64,000 bases of DNA. Source: Roseiarcus sp963749715. GTDB taxonomy: Bacteria > Pseudomonadota > Alphaproteobacteria > Rhizobiales > Beijerinckiaceae. The notes under the pieces were generated by a model, which saw only the letters and a program-made list of their open reading frames with translations, searched no databases and was not told the DNA's origin. Numbering within the stretch: the stretch's first letter is position 1; each line of letters opens with the position of its first letter. The position numbers were made by a program, and so were the translations under genes. Location of the stretch: positions 124,001 to 188,000 of the forward strand of contig CAVVNR010000004.1 of assembly GCA_963749715.1 (NCBI GenBank). Direction: 5' to 3'. Positions 54,277 through 63,678 of this stretch are shown here, one piece after another.

Positions 54277-55565
54277 CCTCGCGCGATCCACGCGCCCTGT
54301 TGCGTTCGCTGTTCGACGCCGCCGTGGCGGCGGCCGACCCGGCGTTGATCGTGCCCGACCATCTGCCCGAGCCGCCGAAAGGACGAACGATCGTGGTCGG
54401 CGCGGGCAAGGCGGCGGCGGCGATGGCGGCGGCGGTCGAGAATCATTGGCGTGGGCCGCTCGAGGGGCTGGTCGTCACCCGCGTCGGCCATGGCGCGCCG
54501 ACACGGCGCATTCGCGTTGTCGAGGCAGGGCATCCGAACCCGGACGCCGCCGGCATGGGGGCGGCAAGCGAAATCCTTGCGATGATGCATGGCCTCACGA
54601 GCGACGATCTCGTGCTCGCGCTTATCTCCGGCGGCGGGTCGGCGCTGCTGTCGCTGCCGGGGGGCGAGGTCACGCTCGCCGACAAGCAGGCGATCACCCG
54701 CGCGCTTTTGAAGAGCGGCGCGCGCATCGGCGAAATGAACGCGGTGCGCAAGCATCTCTCGGCGATCAAGGGCGGAAGGCTCGCCATCGCCACGGCGCCG
54801 GCGCGGGTCGTGACCCTCGTCATTTCCGACGTGCCGGGCGACGACCTGTCGATCATCGCCTCCGGGCCGACGGTCGCCGACACGAGCACGCTCGCCGAAG
54901 CGCGCGAAGTCCTGGCGCGCTACCGGATCGACGTCCCGGCGCGCGTCGCGACGCATCTCGCCGACCCCTTGAACGAGACGCCGAAGCCCGGCGACCCGCG
55001 GCTCTCGACGGTCGAGAATCGCTTGATTGCGACGCCGCGCGGCTCGCTCGCCGCCGCCGCGGCCAAGGCGCGCGAGGCCGGTTATGCGCCGCTCATTCTC
55101 GGCGACGCGATCGAGGGCGAGGCGCGCGAATGCGCGATCGTTCACGCCGGCGTCGCGCTCTCGGCCGCGCGGCACGGCGAACCGGTGAAGCCGCCGTGCG
55201 TTCTCCTCTCCGGCGGCGAGACGACGGTGACGATCAAGGGCAAAGGGCGCGGCGGCCGCAACAGCGAGTTCGCGCTCTCGCTCGCGACCGCGCTCGACGG
55301 ACGCGAAGGAATCTTCGCCCTCGCCGCCGACACCGACGGCATCGACGGCGGCGAGGACAACGCCGGCGCGATCGTCATGCCGGATACGCTCGCCCGCGCC
55401 CGAGCGCTCGAACTCGATCCGCGCGCCCGCCTCGACGACAATGATTCCTATTCCCTCTTCGCCGCCCTCGGCGACCTCGTCGTCACCGGCCCGACGCTGA
55501 CAAACGTCGACGACTTTCGCGCGATCTTGATCGAGGGGGCGGAGACCGTCCTTCGCTTCGACTGA
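54273..55565 (+). CDS. Glycerate 2-kinase (GckA/MOFRL family)
   Basis: 430 residues. N-terminal DUF4147 domain: TIVVGAGKAAAAMAAAVENH, LVVTRVGHGAPTRRIRVVEA, HPNPDAAGMGAASEILAMM, LALISGGGSALLSLPGGEVT, GARIGEMNAVRKHLSAIKGG and VISDVPGDDLSIIASGPTVA. C-terminal MOFRL domain: VLLSGGETTVTIKGKGRGGR, FALAADTDGIDGGEDNAGAI, ATG start in an ATGA overlap. Converts glycerate to 2-phosphoglycerate with ATP. Its place in an amino-sugar operon is not obvious; substrate may be a sugar acid from the same source. Confidence 0.88.
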   Translation: MTSRDPRALLRSLFDAAVAAADPALIVPDHLPEPPKGRTIVVGAGKAAAAMAAAVENHWRGPLEGLVVTRVGHGAPTRRIRVVEAGHPNPDAAGMGAASEILAMMHGLTSDDLVLALISGGGSALLSLPGGEVTLADKQAITRALLKSGARIGEMNAVRKHLSAIKGGRLAIATAPARVVTLVISDVPGDDLSIIASGPTVADTSTLAEAREVLARYRIDVPARVATHLADPLNETPKPGDPRLSTVENRLIATPRGSLAAAAAKAREAGYAPLILGDAIEGEARECAIVHAGVALSAARHGEPVKPPCVLLSGGETTVTIKGKGRGGRNSEFALSLATALDGREGIFALAADTDGIDGGEDNAGAIVMPDTLARARALELDPRARLDDNDSYSLFAALGDLVVTGPTLTNVDDFRAILIEGAETVLRFD

Positions 55566-55626
55566 CCGCTCCCAGCGTTTTTCCAATGTCTCTCTGTCTC
55601 GAGCGATGATCCGGGTTCTTGCCAGG

Positions 55627-55672
55627 CGCCATAGCGCGTAGAGGGACGCCCGTCTTTCGCCGGGCTATGGCG
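55627..55672. terminator. 9-base inverted repeat between convergent genes
   Basis: CGCCATAGC (55627-55635) and GCTATGGCG (55664-55672) are perfect 9-base arms separated by 28 bases. It lies in the 132-base gap between glycerate kinase and the convergent PAP2 phosphatase gene. The wide loop and lack of a T run make it an uncertain terminator; it could also be a short palindromic repeat. Confidence 0.35.
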
Positions 55673-55697
55673 ATGAAGCAATCCAGCGGCCGTATTC

Positions 55698-57092
55698 TCA
55701 GGGCTTCTCGCGCGAGAGCGCCGCGGCGCGGCCCGCAGCGGCGTAGAGGTTCAGCCGGGAATAGAGGCCGAAGGCTGACCCGTCGTCGAGAAAACCGCCG
55801 CCGGGTCCTTCCGTCTCAGTCAGGATGCGGTTTGCCTCTTCAAGGCTGAGTTTGGGGAAAGCCGCCGTCAGCAGGTTGCCGGCTTCGGGCGCCAATGCGC
55901 CGACGTCCTCCATCTTGTCCGCAATTTCCGGATGCGTGATCGGAAGCCCATAGGTCTGCGTCATGGCGTAGAAGGCCTCGTTCATCGCAGGCGCGTTGAA
56001 GCGGCCGGTGTCCTGACGCGCGCAAGCGGCGATTGTATCGCCGCAGGCCGCCTCGAGCGCCCTCGTCAGGTCGGCCCCGGCTGCCGCGACGGCCGCCCGA
56101 AAGTCGCCGATCGTCTCCTGGACCTGAGGCTCGGACATTGCGGTCGCCCTGGCGATATCCTTCAAGGGCCTGTTCATGTAGACGGGATCGTTGGCCAAGA
56201 GATGGGCGAGATCGTAGGTCGCCAGTGTTCGACCGCCCACCACGTCCATGGCGTAGTGCGCTCCCATGATAATGCGGTCATTGCCGTATTCCGCGGCGCG
56301 AACGACCATCTCCCGATACCGATCGGGCGCGAGCACGGCGAGCAGAAGCGACCCCATATAGCCGTATGTCGTGTGCCCGCTCGGGAAGGACGGGCTGTCA
56401 GTCAGGTTCATGATCGGGCCGCGGTTATAGACGTCGTTGCCGGCCGGAACGTTGAAATAGTCCAGTCCCACGATCGGCAACGTCATGGGCTCGGTCTGAA
56501 ACGGACGGGAATTCCCATAAAGGTCGGCGCCGGGAGCTCCGGCCGGTCGGCCATAGCCGCGGCCAAAAGGATCGGGAGCGCCGCCGGCGTCTTTGAAGAT
56601 GGCCATCGCCCCGTCGGAAACCGGGTTCTTGCCGTCGGTCGTGCCATTGGCGAAGAAGTATTTCCCCGCGCTCGAATCCGATCCCGATGTCGCGTTGGCG
56701 TAGGCAATCACCGCCGCGACGGTCTTGGAGATGCTGGTGAAGCGCTGGCGATCGAGATAATGCGCGCGCGCCTGATAGGCGGCCTCAAGCGTCGTGCCGA
56801 GGCCGTCCGCCAGTTGGGCCAGATTGCCGTCGGTGATGAAAGCGTCGCGCAAAGCCTGCTGCTGCTGTTCGGCAAAAGGCATGAGCGTGGGTTGGCGGAT
56901 GACGCCCGTCTGGATTCCTCCGGTGACGGTGTAGTTGGAGGCGAGCGCGGCCCGGCCGGCGGGGATGCTCATGAGGGCGGAGACCGGAGCCAGGCCCTTG
57001 AGTGCGGCCATATTGGCCGCGCTCTGCGCGTCGGCCGCAGCGACGCCCATGATCAGGATGAGAGAGACGATCCCGCATCCCGATCTCTTCAT
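55698..57092 (-). CDS. Secreted PAP2-family acid phosphatase
   Basis: 464 residues with a Sec signal peptide (GCGIVSLILIMGVAAADAQS). The PAP2/vanadium-haloperoxidase signature is present: motif 2 DSPSFPSGHTTYGYMGSLLL with catalytic histidine, and motif 3 GNDRIIMGAHYAMDVVGGRT with R...H...D. Periplasmic phosphatases of this group hydrolyse lipid phosphates or phosphomonoesters. The length is well above the about 250 residues of class A acid phosphatases. Extra segments are the N-terminal 200 residues and a C-terminal GALAPEAGNLLTAAFPKLSL. Downstream of dnaN by 37 bases. Confidence 0.85.
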   Translation of the reverse strand: MKRSGCGIVSLILIMGVAAADAQSAANMAALKGLAPVSALMSIPAGRAALASNYTVTGGIQTGVIRQPTLMPFAEQQQQALRDAFITDGNLAQLADGLGTTLEAAYQARAHYLDRQRFTSISKTVAAVIAYANATSGSDSSAGKYFFANGTTDGKNPVSDGAMAIFKDAGGAPDPFGRGYGRPAGAPGADLYGNSRPFQTEPMTLPIVGLDYFNVPAGNDVYNRGPIMNLTDSPSFPSGHTTYGYMGSLLLAVLAPDRYREMVVRAAEYGNDRIIMGAHYAMDVVGGRTLATYDLAHLLANDPVYMNRPLKDIARATAMSEPQVQETIGDFRAAVAAAGADLTRALEAACGDTIAACARQDTGRFNAPAMNEAFYAMTQTYGLPITHPEIADKMEDVGALAPEAGNLLTAAFPKLSLEEANRILTETEGPGGGFLDDGSAFGLYSRLNLYAAAGRAAALSREKP

Positions 57093-57129
57093 CGCGCCCT
57101 CCTCCTCAACTCGCCCGTCCCTTGCCGCC

Positions 57130-58248
57130 TCACACCCGGAGCGGCATCAAAACATAGAGCGCTGGCGCGCCGTCGCGATCCTGGATGAGGGTCGGCGAGC
57201 CGGGATCGGCCAATCGGATGAGCGCCGTGTCGGACGAGAGCTGGCCGACGATGTCGAGCAGGTAGCGGGCGTTGAAGCCGATGTCGATCGGCGCGGAATC
57301 GTAGTCGGCCTCGATTTCCTCGCTCGCCGAGCCCGAATCGGGATTGTTGACCGAGAGCGTCATCTTGCCCTCGGCGATCGCGAGCTTGATCGCCCGGCCG
57401 CGCTCGGACGACAGCGTCGATACGCGATCGACCGCCTTCTCGAACGGCTCCTTGTCGACGACGAGGCGCTTGTCGTTGCCGGTCGGAATGACGCGCGCGT
57501 AATCGGGGAACGTGCCGTCGATCAGCTTGGTGACCAGCACGACGTCGCCGAACTGAAAGCGCGCCTTGGCGGTCGAAATCTCGATCGCCACGTCCTGCGT
57601 CATGTCTTCGAGGAGCTTCTGCACCTCGCTCACCGCCTTGCGCGGAGCGATGACGCCGGGCATGCCGACCGACCCTTGAGGCGCGGGCGTCTCGACCCGC
57701 GCCAGCCGATGGCCGTCGGTCGCGACCGCGCGTAGCATCGCCTTCCCGTCGACCTCGACCGTGTGCAGGAAGATGCCGTTGAGATAGTAGCGCGTCTCCT
57801 CGGTCGAGATCGCGAACTGGGTGTTCTCGATCAGGCGCTTGAGCTCGACCGCGGAGAGCGAGAAGCGGTGCGAGAACTCGCCCGAGGTGAGATCGGGGAA
57901 GTCGGAGGCCGGCAAGGCCTGGAGGGTGAAGCGCGAGCGGCCGGAGCGCAGCACCAGCTGCCCCGTGTCGCCAGCAGTCTCGAGGCTCGCCTGCGCGCCT
58001 TCCGGGAGTTTGCGCACGATGTCGTAGATCACGTGCGCTGGAACGGTCGTCGCGCCATTCTGGGCGACGTCGGCCGGGACCAACTCGGCCGCCTCGAGGT
58101 CGAGGTCGGTGCTCTTCAGCGACAGGCGGCCATCCCCGGCCTCGATCAGCACGTTGGCGAGGATCGGAATGGTGTTGCGCCGCTCGACGATGCGATGCAC
58201 GTGTCCCAGAGCCTTGAGCAGGACCGACCGCTCGATGGTGACCTTCAT
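57130..58248 (-). CDS. dnaN: DNA polymerase III sliding clamp beta
   Basis: 372 residues starting MKVTIERSVLLKALGHVHRI at 58248. The three clamp domains are recognisable: IVERRNTIPILANVLIEAGD, LPASDFPDLTSGEFSHRFSL, FAISTEETRYYLNGIFLHTV, RAVATDGHRLARVETPAPQG, VIPTGNDKRLVVDKEPFEKA and the C-terminal ALYVLMPLRV. The dimeric ring tethers DNA polymerase III. dnaA lies 50 kb to the left, whereas in many genomes they are adjacent. An upstream Arg-rich extension to 58341 is rejected. Confidence 0.95.
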   Translation of the reverse strand: MKVTIERSVLLKALGHVHRIVERRNTIPILANVLIEAGDGRLSLKSTDLDLEAAELVPADVAQNGATTVPAHVIYDIVRKLPEGAQASLETAGDTGQLVLRSGRSRFTLQALPASDFPDLTSGEFSHRFSLSAVELKRLIENTQFAISTEETRYYLNGIFLHTVEVDGKAMLRAVATDGHRLARVETPAPQGSVGMPGVIAPRKAVSEVQKLLEDMTQDVAIEISTAKARFQFGDVVLVTKLIDGTFPDYARVIPTGNDKRLVVDKEPFEKAVDRVSTLSSERGRAIKLAIAEGKMTLSVNNPDSGSASEEIEADYDSAPIDIGFNARYLLDIVGQLSSDTALIRLADPGSPTLIQDRDGAPALYVLMPLRV

Positions 58249-58509
58249 CGCTTGAAATCCCGAACTATCCCAGACGCTCGCGCGCGCGCGCGCCCCGCGA
58301 GCGGGGGCGCGGACTTTGCCAAGGCGTTTGAGCCCGCGCAAGGGCGCGGGGGCCGATCGAAACCCGTGTCCTCAGGGAATTTCCGCAATCCGTCAATTTC
58401 GCCGCAAGCTTTACCGGCCCTTAAACCGCCCGCTTTACGCTCCTGGACCCGGCGGGGCGCGTTTCGCCCGAGGCTCCTTCATCAGGAGACGCCGCGAGCG
58501 GGATCAGCG

Positions 58510-60735
58510 ATGTTCGGGCGAGGGGCCAAGAAAACCCGCAAGCGGATCGAGCCGCGCCTGAATTGGCGCGGCGAAAGCGCCGGGGACGACCTTCGCGCCG
58601 ACCCCGCCGACCGCCCGCTCTCCGGCCGCAGGACGAAGACGCCGGCTTCTCGCGCGACCCGCACGGGCAGGAAGCGCCGCTCGCTCGTTGGCCAGCTGGT
58701 TTACTGGGGCGTAGTGCTCTCGGTCTGGGGCGTCGTCTCGGTCGCAGCGGTCGTCGCCTTCTACGCGAGCCAGCTGCCGCCGATCGATCAGCTCGCGGTG
58801 CCCAAGCGCCCGCCCAACATCGCCATCCTCGCCGACGACGGCTCGCTGATCGCCAATCGCGGCGACACCGGCGGCCCGGCGGTCAGGCTCACCGACCTTC
58901 CGCCCTATCTGCCCAAGGCGTTCGTGGCGATCGAGGACCGGCGGTTTTACGATCATATCGGCATCGATCCCCTCGGCGTCTCGCGCGCGCTGATGCGCGA
59001 CGTGGCGGGGAGGAGCGGCATAGAGGGCGGCTCGACGCTGACCCAGCAGCTGGCGAAGAATCTCTTCCTGACGCAGGAGCGCACGCTCTCGCGCAAGATC
59101 CAGGAGGCGATCCTGGCGCTATGGCTCGAGCGCCGGTATTCGAAGGATCAGATCCTCGAGCTTTACCTGAACCGCGTCTATTTCGGTTCGGGCGCCTACG
59201 GGGTGGAGGCCGCGGCGCAGAAATATTTCGGCAAGAGCGCGCAATTCGTGACGCTGTCGGAAGCCGCCCTGCTCGCGGGATTGATGAAATCGCCGACCAA
59301 GCTTGCGCCGAACCGCAACCTCGCGGGCGCCAACGAGCGCGCGGCCCAGGTCATCACCGCGATGGCCGAGCAGGGCCACATCACCGAGGCGATGGCCAAG
59401 CTCGCGCTCGCCAATCCGGCGCAGGTCAAGCGCGACAAGAGCGCCGGCTCGATCAATTACGCCGCAGACTATGTGATGGACGCGCTCGACGACACGGTCG
59501 GCGCGATCGATGAGGATATCGTGGTGACGACCACGATCGATCTCAAGATGCAGGCCGAGGCCGAGCGGGCGCTGACCGACGAGCTGAACGCAAAGGGCGC
59601 CAAGTTCGGCGTCGAGCAGGGGGCGCTGGCGGCGCTCGATCCCACGGGCGCGGTCAAGGCGATGGTCGGCGGACGCGATTATGCCGACAGCCAGTTCAAC
59701 CGCGCGGTCGCCGCCAAGCGCCAGCCCGGCTCGTCGTTCAAGCCGTTCGTCTATCTGGCGGCGCTCGAGAAGGGCCTGACCCCCGACACCGTGCGCGAGG
59801 ACGCGCCGATCTCCGTCAAGGGATGGAGCCCCGAGAACTATTCCCGCGAGTATTTCGGCCCGGTGACGCTGACCAAGGCGCTGGCCCTCTCGCTCAACAC
59901 CGTCGCGGTGCGCCTGGGCCTCGAAGTCGGACCGAAGGCGGTGGTCGCCGTCGCCCACCGGCTCGGCATTTCCTCCGATCTCGATCCTGTTCCCTCGATC
60001 GCGCTCGGCTCTTCCGAAGTCACGCCGCTCGAGATGGTTTCCGCCTATGCGGCGTTCGCCAACGGCGGCATCGGGGTCCAGCCGCACGTGATCGCGCGGG
60101 TGCGGACGGCCGGCGGAAAGCAGCTCTACATGCGGCGCAACGCCAGTTTCGGCCGCGTCATCGACCCGCAATATGTGGCGATGATGAACCAGATGATGCA
60201 GGAGACGCTGCTCACCGGCACCGCCCGCAAGGCCGAGCTGCCGGGCTGGCAGGCCGCCGGCAAGACCGGCACCAGCCAGGATTGGCGCGACGCCTGGTTC
60301 GTCGGCTACACCAGCTATCTGGTCGCCGGCGTCTGGCTCGGCAACGACGACGGCTCGCCGACCAGAAAAGTGTCGGGCGGCAATCTGCCGGTCGAAATCT
60401 GGAGCCGGTTCATGAAGGCGGCGCACGAAGGCGTGCCGGTCGCCGGCCTGCCGCTCGGGACGTGGCGCAACGCCGATACGCCCAACCCGGACGCTCCGCC
60501 GCTGCCGCCGCTCGATCTCACCGGCGCGCAGGCGCCGACGCTCGCGCCAGGCGGACGAGGCGGCGGCGGCGCGCATGCGGGCTCAGCGCCAGTCGCCGCG
60601 CCCCCGCCAGGCCCTGGCCCTCGCGGCGCGCCTGGACCGGCCGCGGTCTCCGCGCCGATCCCGCCTGCTTCAATCCCGAACGCCCAGCCCGCATCGCGCG
60701 ACAAGCCTCCGAGCAAGCTGCTCGGGACGCTTTGA
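58510..60735 (+). CDS. Penicillin-binding protein 1A (bifunctional)
   Basis: 741 residues. Cytoplasmic basic N-terminus (1-60), membrane helix (LVYWGVVLSVWGVVSVAAVV), GT51 glycosyltransferase domain (FVAIEDRRFYDHIGIDPLGV catalytic Glu, GGSTLTQQLAKNLFLTQERT, RKIQEAILALWLERRYSKDQ), and transpeptidase domain with SSFK in RQPGSSFKPFVYLAALEKGL, SLNT in LALSLNTVAVRL, and KTG in AGKTGTSQDWRDAWFVGYTS. Pro/Ala/Gly-rich C-terminal tail (from about 650). Polymerises and crosslinks peptidoglycan in the periplasm. Divergent from dnaN across 261 bases that include an alternating CG run. Confidence 0.93.
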   Translation: MFGRGAKKTRKRIEPRLNWRGESAGDDLRADPADRPLSGRRTKTPASRATRTGRKRRSLVGQLVYWGVVLSVWGVVSVAAVVAFYASQLPPIDQLAVPKRPPNIAILADDGSLIANRGDTGGPAVRLTDLPPYLPKAFVAIEDRRFYDHIGIDPLGVSRALMRDVAGRSGIEGGSTLTQQLAKNLFLTQERTLSRKIQEAILALWLERRYSKDQILELYLNRVYFGSGAYGVEAAAQKYFGKSAQFVTLSEAALLAGLMKSPTKLAPNRNLAGANERAAQVITAMAEQGHITEAMAKLALANPAQVKRDKSAGSINYAADYVMDALDDTVGAIDEDIVVTTTIDLKMQAEAERALTDELNAKGAKFGVEQGALAALDPTGAVKAMVGGRDYADSQFNRAVAAKRQPGSSFKPFVYLAALEKGLTPDTVREDAPISVKGWSPENYSREYFGPVTLTKALALSLNTVAVRLGLEVGPKAVVAVAHRLGISSDLDPVPSIALGSSEVTPLEMVSAYAAFANGGIGVQPHVIARVRTAGGKQLYMRRNASFGRVIDPQYVAMMNQMMQETLLTGTARKAELPGWQAAGKTGTSQDWRDAWFVGYTSYLVAGVWLGNDDGSPTRKVSGGNLPVEIWSRFMKAAHEGVPVAGLPLGTWRNADTPNPDAPPLPPLDLTGAQAPTLAPGGRGGGGAHAGSAPVAAPPPGPGPRGAPGPAAVSAPIPPASIPNAQPASRDKPPSKLLGTL

Positions 60736-60827
60736 AACCAGCTCCTGAAGCGGGTTCCGATTGGGCTCGATCGGACCGCCTCGCCTGGCAAAAAGGCCCA
60801 GATTTGCCGCGCCAGATGAGCAGAATC

Positions 60828-60894
60828 AACAGGGAGGTTTTTTGCAGGGAACAGGGAGCTTTTTTTGCGCCAAACAGGGAGCTCTTTTCCGACT
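60828..60894. repeat. Three 22-23 base direct repeats
   Basis: AACAGGGAG followed by a pyrimidine/T run occurs at 60828, 60850 and 60873, so the period is 22 then 23 bases. Copies two and three share AACAGGGAGCT. The array lies in the gap between PBP1A and the outer-membrane-like gene. It resembles interspersed intergenic repeats, and no coding function is seen. Confidence 0.55.
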
Positions 60895-60904
60895 CCCGCC
60901 GGGC

Positions 60905-62005
60905 TCAGAACCGCCAGCCGACCTTGAGCGTGGCGCTCCCTTCCCACTGGTTGAAACTCACTCCCGGCACAGTCGACCAGACCTTGAGATGCGAGCCCTG
61001 AAGGTCGATCGCCGGGCGGCCGAGCAGATTGGCGAATTCATCGCTCCCGAACAGCGAGGCCGGAATGATGTATTCGAGCGTAGCGATCGGCAGCGCTTCC
61101 CAGTCGTGACTCGTTTCGCCTGCGCTGTCCGGCTCGTACCAGCGGCCGAGCATCTCGACGGCGAAGCTGGCGTTCCAGTCCTTCGAGATGGCCCACGAGG
61201 CGGACGGGATCAGGAACAAGGCGTCGGATGAGAGCTGCGGCTGGCGCAAGCGCCTTTGCGCGAAGGCGGTGAGTCCAAAGGACCAGACCGTTTCGGCTGA
61301 GGTGTCGGCGGCCGCGGGGATAAGCTCAAACGAGCGGTTGAAATTGAAGCTCTTGTTGAAGCCGAAATTGAAGTCCTGCCGGGCCTCGGTCTGGTCCAAG
61401 AAGGTCGGCAGATAGGCGAAACGCGGGGTAATCGCGATATATGGCGACCACGCCTGGTCGTTGGTCGGATCGACGTATTGGATGCGGCCGGAAAAGGTCA
61501 GCCGGTCGACATCGGCGTCCGGCTCGTTGAAGAAGCGCTTGAATTCGGAACGCGCGCTGACCGAGACACGAAACGGCAGGTCGCCGACGGGCGCCGCCGC
61601 GGATACGTTGCCGACAGGAAACGTCCCCCAGCTGTTACCGCTCCCGGCGCCAAGTTCGAGCGGGTTCGTATCGAAGGCGAGCGGCGCTAGCGCGTTGAGT
61701 CGGATCTGCGGCCGCTCGACCTGCTGCTCTTCGCCGGGCGCGGTCGAGTAGAGATTTCCGAAAGTCTGGGGTGTTGACAGATTGAGCGTGCCGAGCATCG
61801 CGTCGATGCGCGCGTCGTCCGCGTCGACACCAGCGTCACTGCGTCCGCCGCCGGCCTGGGCGAGGGCCTCGGCTGGGAAGGCGAGGCCGAGGGCAAGTCC
61901 CAACGCGCAAGCGGGCGCGTATCCGCTCCGCCTGGTTGTCAGTGTCCCTTGCTCAGGCCGCCTCGCCCATCTGCCCGATCCCCCCGAATGCCTGGCCTCA
62001 ACCAA
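60905..62005 (-). CDS. Putative outer-membrane beta-barrel protein
   Basis: Open from a TTG at 62005 to 60905. A signal peptide (ACALGLALGLAFPAEALAQA) is followed by GGRSDAGVDADDARIDAMLG, and the mature part has alternating polar/aromatic strands (SWSPYIAITPRFAYLPTFLD-like segments, ISKDWNASFAVEMLGRWYEP) and ends GSATLKVGWRF with a terminal phenylalanine, the usual outer-membrane insertion signal. No family is recognised with certainty. The true start may be nearer 61940, just before the signal peptide, since the first 20 codons overlap an upstream frame. Function unknown. Confidence 0.65.
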   Translation of the reverse strand: MVEARHSGGSGRWARRPEQGTLTTRRSGYAPACALGLALGLAFPAEALAQAGGGRSDAGVDADDARIDAMLGTLNLSTPQTFGNLYSTAPGEEQQVERPQIRLNALAPLAFDTNPLELGAGSGNSWGTFPVGNVSAAAPVGDLPFRVSVSARSEFKRFFNEPDADVDRLTFSGRIQYVDPTNDQAWSPYIAITPRFAYLPTFLDQTEARQDFNFGFNKSFNFNRSFELIPAAADTSAETVWSFGLTAFAQRRLRQPQLSSDALFLIPSASWAISKDWNASFAVEMLGRWYEPDSAGETSHDWEALPIATLEYIIPASLFGSDEFANLLGRPAIDLQGSHLKVWSTVPGVSFNQWEGSATLKVGWRF

Positions 62006-62244
62006 TTCCCCGAACGCCCCGTCATCAATGCGCCGCCGGCCGTCTTGGTTGGCGACGGGTCGGCGAGTTCCGTCGATTGCGCCACGCTTTCGAAGTCGCG
62101 TGGTCGCCGTGAGTTCCGCGCATCGGGCCTGGAAGGACCGAACGCGCCAAGCAGCGCTCCCGTTCGCGCGCCATCGGCATCGACGCCAGCGTCGCTGCGG
62201 TCGCCGGCGGCCTCAGTGGACGCGAGCGCCATAAGGAACGACAA
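61939..62244 (-). CDS. Short secreted-type remnant related to the outer-membrane protein N-terminus
   Basis: A frame ending at 61939 encodes a hydrophobic segment (IAVALAATLSFLMALASTEA) followed by GDRSDAGVDADGARTGALLG. The second segment is nearly the same as the GGRSDAGVDADDARIDAMLG of the next gene, at the same distance from its signal peptide. The frame stays open upstream to the arcA stop, with no clear ATG. The C-terminal part (FGPSRPDARNSRRPRDFESV) has no match that I recognise. Likely a duplicated, truncated copy. Confidence 0.4.
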   Translation of the reverse strand: MSFLMALASTEAAGDRSDAGVDADGARTGALLGAFGPSRPDARNSRRPRDFESVAQSTELADPSPTKTAGGALMTGRSGNWLRPGIRGDRADGRGGLSKGH

Positions 62245-62406
62245 AGTCGCGGCGAGGGCGACAGCAATCTTCCGCTCCAGCGCGAACGGCGACCATTCGC
62301 GCTTCCCGCCCGCGTCCGTGGCGACGGGGGGGCGGCGCGGAAATCGAAAATCGCCCCGCCGCTCGGCTTCCGCATTTGAGACCAGATCGCCTTTGCGGGT
62401 GTGCTC

Positions 62407-63649
62407 TCAATAGTCGACCGCGTCGCGGATGATCGGGCAGGTCATGCAATGGCCGCCGCCCCGTCCCCGACCGAGTTCGGCGCCGACGATGGTGATGACC
62501 TCGATTCCCGCCTTGCGGAGCAGGGTGTTGGTGTAGGTGTTGCGGTCATAGGCGAACACGACGCCGGGGGAAGCGCAGACGAGATTGGCGCCGCTGTCCC
62601 ACTGGGTGCGCTCGCGCATGTAGTCGGTGCCGCCGGTCTCGACCACCCGCATCTTCTTGACGCCCAGCGCCTCGCCCAGAGTCTCGACGATGCCGCCCTT
62701 GTCCTTGTGCAGTTCGACCGCGCCTTTCTTCGACCCGGGACGATAGGAGAAGGCCTCGATCTTGTTGACGATGTCCGGGTAGATCAAAAGGCAGTCGCGA
62801 TCGGCGAACGTCAGCACCGTGTCGATGTGCATCGCCGCGCGCAGTTTCGGCATCGCGCCCACGATCACCCGCTCGGCGCCGCCGCGCTCGAACAACGTAG
62901 CGGCGAGCTGGCTGATCGCCTGCCGCGACGTGCGCTCGCTCATCCCGATGAGCACGTTGCCCTTGCCGATCGGCATGACGTCGCCGCCTTCGAGCGTGGC
63001 GAGGCCCCAGTCCTTGGTCGGATCGCCCCACCACACATTCACCTTGCCGGCGAAGTCGGGGTGGAACTTGTAGATCGAGGTGGTGAGGATCGTCTCCTCG
63101 TGCCGCGCCGGCCAGTAGAGCGGGTTGAGGGTGACGCCGCCATAGATCCAGCAGGTCGTATCGCGGGTGTAGAGGGTGTTGGGAAGCGGCGGCAGCAGAT
63201 ATTCAGTTACGCCGGCGGCGTCTCGCACCAGCTCGAGCATCTCGCCCCCGACATGGTCGGGAAACTCCTGGGTTGAAAGGCCGCCGATGAGCGTCTCGGC
63301 CAGATCGCGCGGCTTCAAGGCCCTCGAGGTAGCTGCGAACCTCATCGACCAGGCCGAGGCCGACCTGATTGGGCGTCACCTGGTTGTCGAGAATCCATTT
63401 CTTCGCTTCGGGGATCGCGACCGTTTCGGCGAGCATGTTGTGCATCTCGACCACGTCGACGCCGCGGTCCCGCATCTTGGTGATGAAGTCGAAATGGTCG
63501 CGCTTGGCGTTGTCGACCCAGAGCACGTCGTCGAACAGAAGGTCGTCGCAATTGCTCGGCGTGAGCCGCTGGTGGGCGCGGCCGGGCGCGCAGACCATCA
63601 CCTTGCGAAGCTGGCCGACTTCGGAATGAACGCCGAGCTTGGTTTCCAT
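62407..63649 (-). CDS. arcA: Arginine deiminase, one frameshift
   Basis: An ATG at 63649 opens METKLGVHSEVGQLRKVMVC and continues with NCDDLLFDDVLWVDNAKRDH, typical of ArcA. At about 63325 one extra base shifts the frame (GAGGGC-C-TTGAAG), after which the protein continues LKPRDLAETLIGGLSTQEFP, LPNTLYTRDTTCWIYGGVTL, LATLEGGDVMPIGKGNVLIG, MHIDTVLTFADRDCLLIYPD and ends RGGGHCMTCPIIRDAVDY with the catalytic Cys. Corrected length about 413 residues. Converts arginine to citrulline and ammonia. arcD lies immediately upstream. Confidence 0.9.
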
Positions 63650-63678
63650 GAGATCTCCTGGCTGCCGCCTTTTCCTTG

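Noticed and set aside
57763..58509. In-frame N-terminal extension of PBP1A across dnaN
   Set aside because: It lies antisense to dnaN; the PBP1A start at 58510 gives the normal cytoplasmic tail and membrane helix.
60828..60894. CRISPR array
   Set aside because: Only three imperfect repeats, with spacers of about 13 bases and no cas genes.
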